A DNA stretch of 46,837 nucleotides. Source: Candidatus Binatia bacterium. Its GTDB lineage: Bacteria; Desulfobacterota; Binatia; UBA12015. The position numbers and the translations under genes are program-made. The stretch lies in contig JAQWRY010000025.1 of the NCBI GenBank assembly GCA_029243485.1, positions 1 to 46,837 on the forward strand. Reading direction: 5' to 3'. How positions within the stretch are numbered: position 1 is the stretch's first letter; each line of letters starts with the position of its first letter. The notes under the pieces are model-generated. The model searched no databases. It worked only from the letters and a program-made list of their open reading frames with translations, and was not told where the DNA came from. Shown here one piece after another: positions 45,574 to 46,837 of the stretch.

Positions 45574-46799
45574 ATACTCCCATCGAAGAGGTCCGAGCCC
45601 TCTTGCCCGACGGCGCGCCCCTCGAGCGAGCGCTGGCACCTGCAAGCGCCCCCGTCCGTGAAATCCTCGATCGCGCCCTCGAGCAGCGGGACGTCGAGGC
45701 GGCCGATGTCCCGGTCCTGCTGCGCCTCGAGAACGACGACCTGCGCGCACTGATAGCGGCCGCCGATCACATCCGTCGCGAAGACGTCGGCGACGAAGTC
45801 ACGTATGTCGTGAACCGAAACATCAACTTCACAAACATCTGCTTCGTGAACTGCCAGTTCTGCGCCTTCAAACGCCAGCGCTGGGAAGACGACGCGTACG
45901 ACCATGGGATGGACTCGATCCTCGCGAAAGTCGAAGAGGCCATCGCACGCGGCGCGACCGAAGTCTGTATGCAGGGCGGCATCAACCCGCAGATGAGCGC
46001 GTTCCACTACCGCGACGTTCTGGTCGCCATCAAGACCGCGTTCCCGCAGATCCACATGCACGCATTCTCCCCGATGGAGATTCTCTACGGGTCCCGGCGG
46101 ACCAACATGTCCTTCGAGGATTACCTCAGCATGCTGCGCGACGCCGGCCTGGGGAGCGTCCCCGGCACGGCCGCCGAGATCCTCGACGACGAGATCCGCG
46201 AGATTCTGTCCCACAAAAAGGTCGACGTGGAAACGTGGGTCGACATCATCTCGACCGCCCATCGCGTCGGCATCCCGACGACGTCGACGATCATGTATGG
46301 ACACGTCGAGAACCTCGGGCACATAGCGGCCCACCTCGACCTCCTGCGGAAGATGCAACGCGACACCCATGGTTTCACCGAGTTCGTGCCGCTGCGGTTC
46401 ATCTACGAGAACACGATCCTGTACCAACGCGGACTCGTGAAGCCGACACCGCAGGGCGCGCCCGATCTCCGCATGTACGCGACCTGCCGCCTGTTCTTCC
46501 GCGGCGACATCGACAACCTCCAGACCTCCTGGGTCAAGCTCGGCCACGAGCTCTCGGCCCTCACTCTGGCCGCAGGCGTGAACGACTTCGGTGGTACCCT
46601 CATGGAGGAGAGCATCTCCCGCGAGGCTGGCGCCGATGCAGGCGAGTACACGACAGCAGAGGAGATCGAGGACCTCATCCGTTCGATGGGGCGTACGCCG
46701 CGCCAGCGCTCGACCCTTTACGGCGAACCCGCGCCAACCGGCGCGACGGTCGGATCGACACCCGACACGGCCCCGATCGACAGCTCCGTCGGCGCGTGA
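45570..46799 (+). CDS. cofH: FO synthase subunit CofH (radical SAM)
   Basis: CofH forms the tyrosine/aminoribityl-uracil adduct that CofG closes into FO. The radical SAM cysteines are C91, C95 and C98 (NICFVNCQFCAFKRQ). Family features: EVCMQGGINPQMSAFHY, HMHAFSPMEILYGSRRTNMS, PGTAAEILDDEIREILSHKK and TSTIMYGHVE. The 409-residue length fits CofH; MqnC and MqnE of the futalosine route are close relatives, but the neighbouring cofG settles the choice. The ATG at 45570 is inside the cofG stop, and its own stop (TGA) overlaps the next gene's GTG. Confidence 0.95.
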   Translation: MNTPIEEVRALLPDGAPLERALAPASAPVREILDRALEQRDVEAADVPVLLRLENDDLRALIAAADHIRREDVGDEVTYVVNRNINFTNICFVNCQFCAFKRQRWEDDAYDHGMDSILAKVEEAIARGATEVCMQGGINPQMSAFHYRDVLVAIKTAFPQIHMHAFSPMEILYGSRRTNMSFEDYLSMLRDAGLGSVPGTAAEILDDEIREILSHKKVDVETWVDIISTAHRVGIPTTSTIMYGHVENLGHIAAHLDLLRKMQRDTHGFTEFVPLRFIYENTILYQRGLVKPTPQGAPDLRMYATCRLFFRGDIDNLQTSWVKLGHELSALTLAAGVNDFGGTLMEESISREAGADAGEYTTAEEIEDLIRSMGRTPRQRSTLYGEPAPTGATVGSTPDTAPIDSSVGA

Positions 46800-46837
46800 G
46801 GCCAGCACGCATCGGAAAGGTCACGCTCCTCGCGGGT
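46796..46837 (+). CDS. cofD: Probable cofD, first 14 codons (runs off window)
   Basis: A GTG overlapping the cofH stop (GTGA) opens VRPARIGKVTLLAG. The KVTLLAG ending is the start of the nucleotide-binding loop of CofD (2-phospho-L-lactate transferase), whose proteins typically begin with a K-(V/I)-T-x-LAGGVGG motif. CofD attaches a phospholactyl-type side chain to FO, the next step after CofG/CofH. Only 14 residues are visible, so the assignment leans on context. Confidence 0.55.
   Translation, partial: MRPARIGKVTLLAG

Noticed and set aside
45570-46799. MqnC/MqnE of the futalosine menaquinone route instead of CofH
   Set aside because: These are close radical SAM relatives, but the adjoining cofG and the KVTLLAG start of the next gene fit F420 synthesis.
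45522-46808. 428-codon minus frame opposite cofH
   Set aside because: cofH has all its radical SAM motifs; the minus frame is its mirror.

Overview
The window reads as GC-rich chromosomal DNA of a Gram-negative bacterium of the deltaproteobacterial type. Three things suggest this: a tilS-ftsH-folP-cdaA-glmM-nnrD-tsaE-lysC-cimA gene order of the kind I associate with Geobacter-like genomes, several NtrC-type sigma-54 activators, and secreted proteins with SdrD-like, GEVED and beta-helix domains. Split cofG/cofH genes for coenzyme F420 point to an uncultured relative such as Binatota, Desulfobacterota or Myxococcota. My best guess is Binatota, but this is inference and no 16S or marker comparison was possible.

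Layout. (1) 1-4.7 kb: the end of an insertion sequence on the minus strand, a SHOCT lipoprotein, a large secreted SdrD/GEVED protein and a small exported protein. (2) 4.7-10.6 kb: three tRNA genes (Arg-ACG, Ser-GCT, Ser-TGA), and between the two serine tRNAs a gene graveyard. It holds a GNAT acetyltransferase, an alanine-racemase-like enzyme and the C-terminus of a tyrosine recombinase, all as deleted or frameshifted remnants. A second IS remnant is in inverted orientation to the one at base 1. An intact tyrosine recombinase abuts tRNA-Ser(TGA), and a DUF3604 gene collapsed to its two ends lies just beyond. (3) 10.6-16.2 kb: a gene-poor stretch, a small SH3-like protein, a secreted beta-helix protein, and a bifunctional class II aldolase/short-chain dehydrogenase.

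(4) 16.2-34.8 kb: sixteen minus-strand genes packed with overlaps or short gaps, read from right to left: tRNA(CAT), tilS, ftsH, folP, cdaA, cdaR-like, glmM, nnrD, tsaE, lysC, cimA, cysE, a cysteine desulfurase gene, mnmA, rnc, era, der. It combines tRNA modification (tilS, tsaE, mnmA with its sulfur supply cysE and desulfurase), c-di-AMP synthesis coupled to cell-wall precursor synthesis (cdaA, cdaR, glmM), amino-acid synthesis (lysC, cimA), folate, protein quality control and ribosome/RNA maturation (rnc, era, der). (5) 34.8-38.7 kb: a metallophosphatase, meaB, lipB and a response-regulator sigma-54 activator, also minus strand.

(6) 38.9-44.3 kb: a plus-strand signalling island. It encodes a two-span membrane protein; a protein that fuses a degenerate sigma-54-activator AAA+ domain lacking its Walker A lysine and GAFTGA loop to a histidine-kinase-like module; an orthodox NtrC-type activator; a receiver-histidine-kinase hybrid whose ATP-binding domain is also eroded; and an unknown Cys-containing protein. 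This is the most unusual part of the window. (7) 44.4 kb to the end: cofG, cofH and the first 14 codons of a probable cofD, which together would make the deazaflavin FO and begin its conversion to coenzyme F420.
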